From Ktedonobacter sp. 13_1_20CM_4_53_11 (GTDB lineage: Bacteria; Chloroflexota; Ktedonobacteria; Ktedonobacterales; Ktedonobacteraceae): a stretch of DNA of 6,762 nt. A model generated the notes under the pieces. It searched no databases, was not told the DNA's origin, and worked only from the letters and a program-made list of their open reading frames with translations. A program made the position numbers and the translations under genes. The stretch lies in assembly GCA_001919995.1 (NCBI GenBank), contig MNIY01000120.1, forward strand, positions 1 to 6,762. The letters run 5' to 3'. Shown here one piece after another: positions 6,445 through 6,762 of the stretch (positions are counted from its first letter, which is position 1; every line of letters starts with the position of its first letter).

Positions 6445-6510
6445 TTGTGACGCCTCTGGGATAACTCTTTGCCTCGCTATAACTTCTTTGTGACACCCGG
6501 ACCCTATCCT
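6445..6510 (+). promoter_or_regulatory. Weak third copy of the TTGTGA promoter layout
   Basis: On the plus strand TTGTGAC occurs at 6445-6451 and 6488-6494, each inside a longer repeat (ACTTCTTGTGAC and ACTTCTTTGTGAC). A related ATAACTCTTTG/ATAACTTCTTTG pair starts at 6461 and 6479. Relative to the first site, CTGGGA lies at offset 11, TTGTGA at 43 (expected 42) and TATCCT at 60, where the two good promoters have TATAAT. The offset-31 site is missing and the -10 is poor. It points toward the stub at 6567. Confidence 0.3.
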
Positions 6511-6566
6511 CATGAGCAAGAACAACGTGTGTGAATACAGTTTACTTATTGTTGATAGGTACAATC

Positions 6567-6689
6567 ATGCTGCACCGAACGACGCGTTCTATTTTAGCGG
6601 CGTTGCAGGCCATCATCGGTTGGGAATGGCTCATGTCCGGAGGCAATAAGCTACCCTCCGGCGCAAGGCATACCTCAATCCAGGTATGA
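6567..6689 (+). pseudogene. N-terminal stub of a small membrane protein (possibly DoxX/TQO-like)
   Basis: Forty codons encode a basic head (MLHRTTR) and one hydrophobic stretch with ALQAIIGWEWLMSGGNKL. I recall this kind of sequence as the first helix of DoxX-like or thiosulfate:quinone-oxidoreductase-like membrane proteins, where it continues as NKL-SGTFPQGL; that identification is from memory and uncertain. Here NKLPSG is followed by eight unrelated residues and a TGA. One frame over, the sequence reads QGIPQ just after SG, which could be a frame-shifted remnant. That frame then continues with polar residues to the window edge and shows no further helix. The ribosome site is weak (TAGGT). 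It is probably a decayed gene start. Confidence 0.4.
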
Positions 6690-6718
6690 CCGCCCATTAA
6701 AAGCTTTCACACACAATG

Positions 6719-6751
6719 AAGAGAGTCGCTCACCCAAAGTGGTTCTCTCTT
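6719..6751. terminator. Imperfect stem-loop near the window end
   Basis: AAGAGAG (6719-6725) can pair with CTCTCTT (6745-6751), and an inner CAC/GTG pair (6731-6733 with 6739-6741) encloses a CCAAA loop. There is no T-run on either side, so a role as an intrinsic terminator is uncertain. Confidence 0.25.
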
Positions 6752-6762
6752 GTGCCATACAT

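Overview
The window looks like an accessory region of a Ktedonobacter-like member of the Chloroflexota. This is inferred from protein character, not a database match: OmpR/PhoB-type regulators beside short sensor-less kinases, a DUF4118-like membrane stub, a lipoyl-less 2-oxoacid-dehydrogenase acyltransferase relative, a 'GWEWLMSGGNK' membrane-protein stub, and moderate GC with strong AGGAG-type ribosome sites. I see no RNA genes, IS elements or CRISPR.

Layout. Bases 3-440 (+) hold the C-terminal part of a small four-helix membrane protein, followed by a hairpin terminator (473-498). Bases 628-1425 (+) encode an eight-helix membrane protein of unknown function. A broken junction follows at about 1447-1470: a plus-strand start site with a good ribosome site runs head-on into the truncated 3' end of a minus-strand acyltransferase-like gene (1464-1688). 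A minus-strand two-component operon then reads from 3361 down to 1840. Its kinase (3361-2584) has lost its ATP-binding N box through a frame-shifting deletion, but its OmpR/PhoB-type regulator (2568-1840) is intact. Upstream, on the same strand, lies a DUF6544-like gene (4281-3502), preceded by an 11-residue in-frame scrap of a receiver domain. Divergent from it on the plus strand are an 85-aa stub of a DUF4118-type sensor (4478-4735) and an apparently intact soluble PAS-PAS histidine kinase (4722-6395). The window ends with a 40-codon stub of another membrane protein (6567-6689).

Regulation. The clearest unannotated signal is a promoter layout present twice, in front of the kinase-regulator operon and in front of the DUF6544-like gene. 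Four TTGTGA-like half-sites start at offsets 0, 11, 31 and 42, and a TATAAT -10 box starts at offset 60, with identical spacing in both. The 11-bp direct-repeat phasing fits binding by an OmpR/PhoB-family regulator; the one encoded here is the natural candidate. A weak third match lies at 6445-6510.

Taken together, this appears to be a two-component cluster shuffled by deletion and recombination. At least five gene remnants end at breakpoints, while the regulator, its candidate operators, the DUF6544-like gene and the PAS kinase remain complete.
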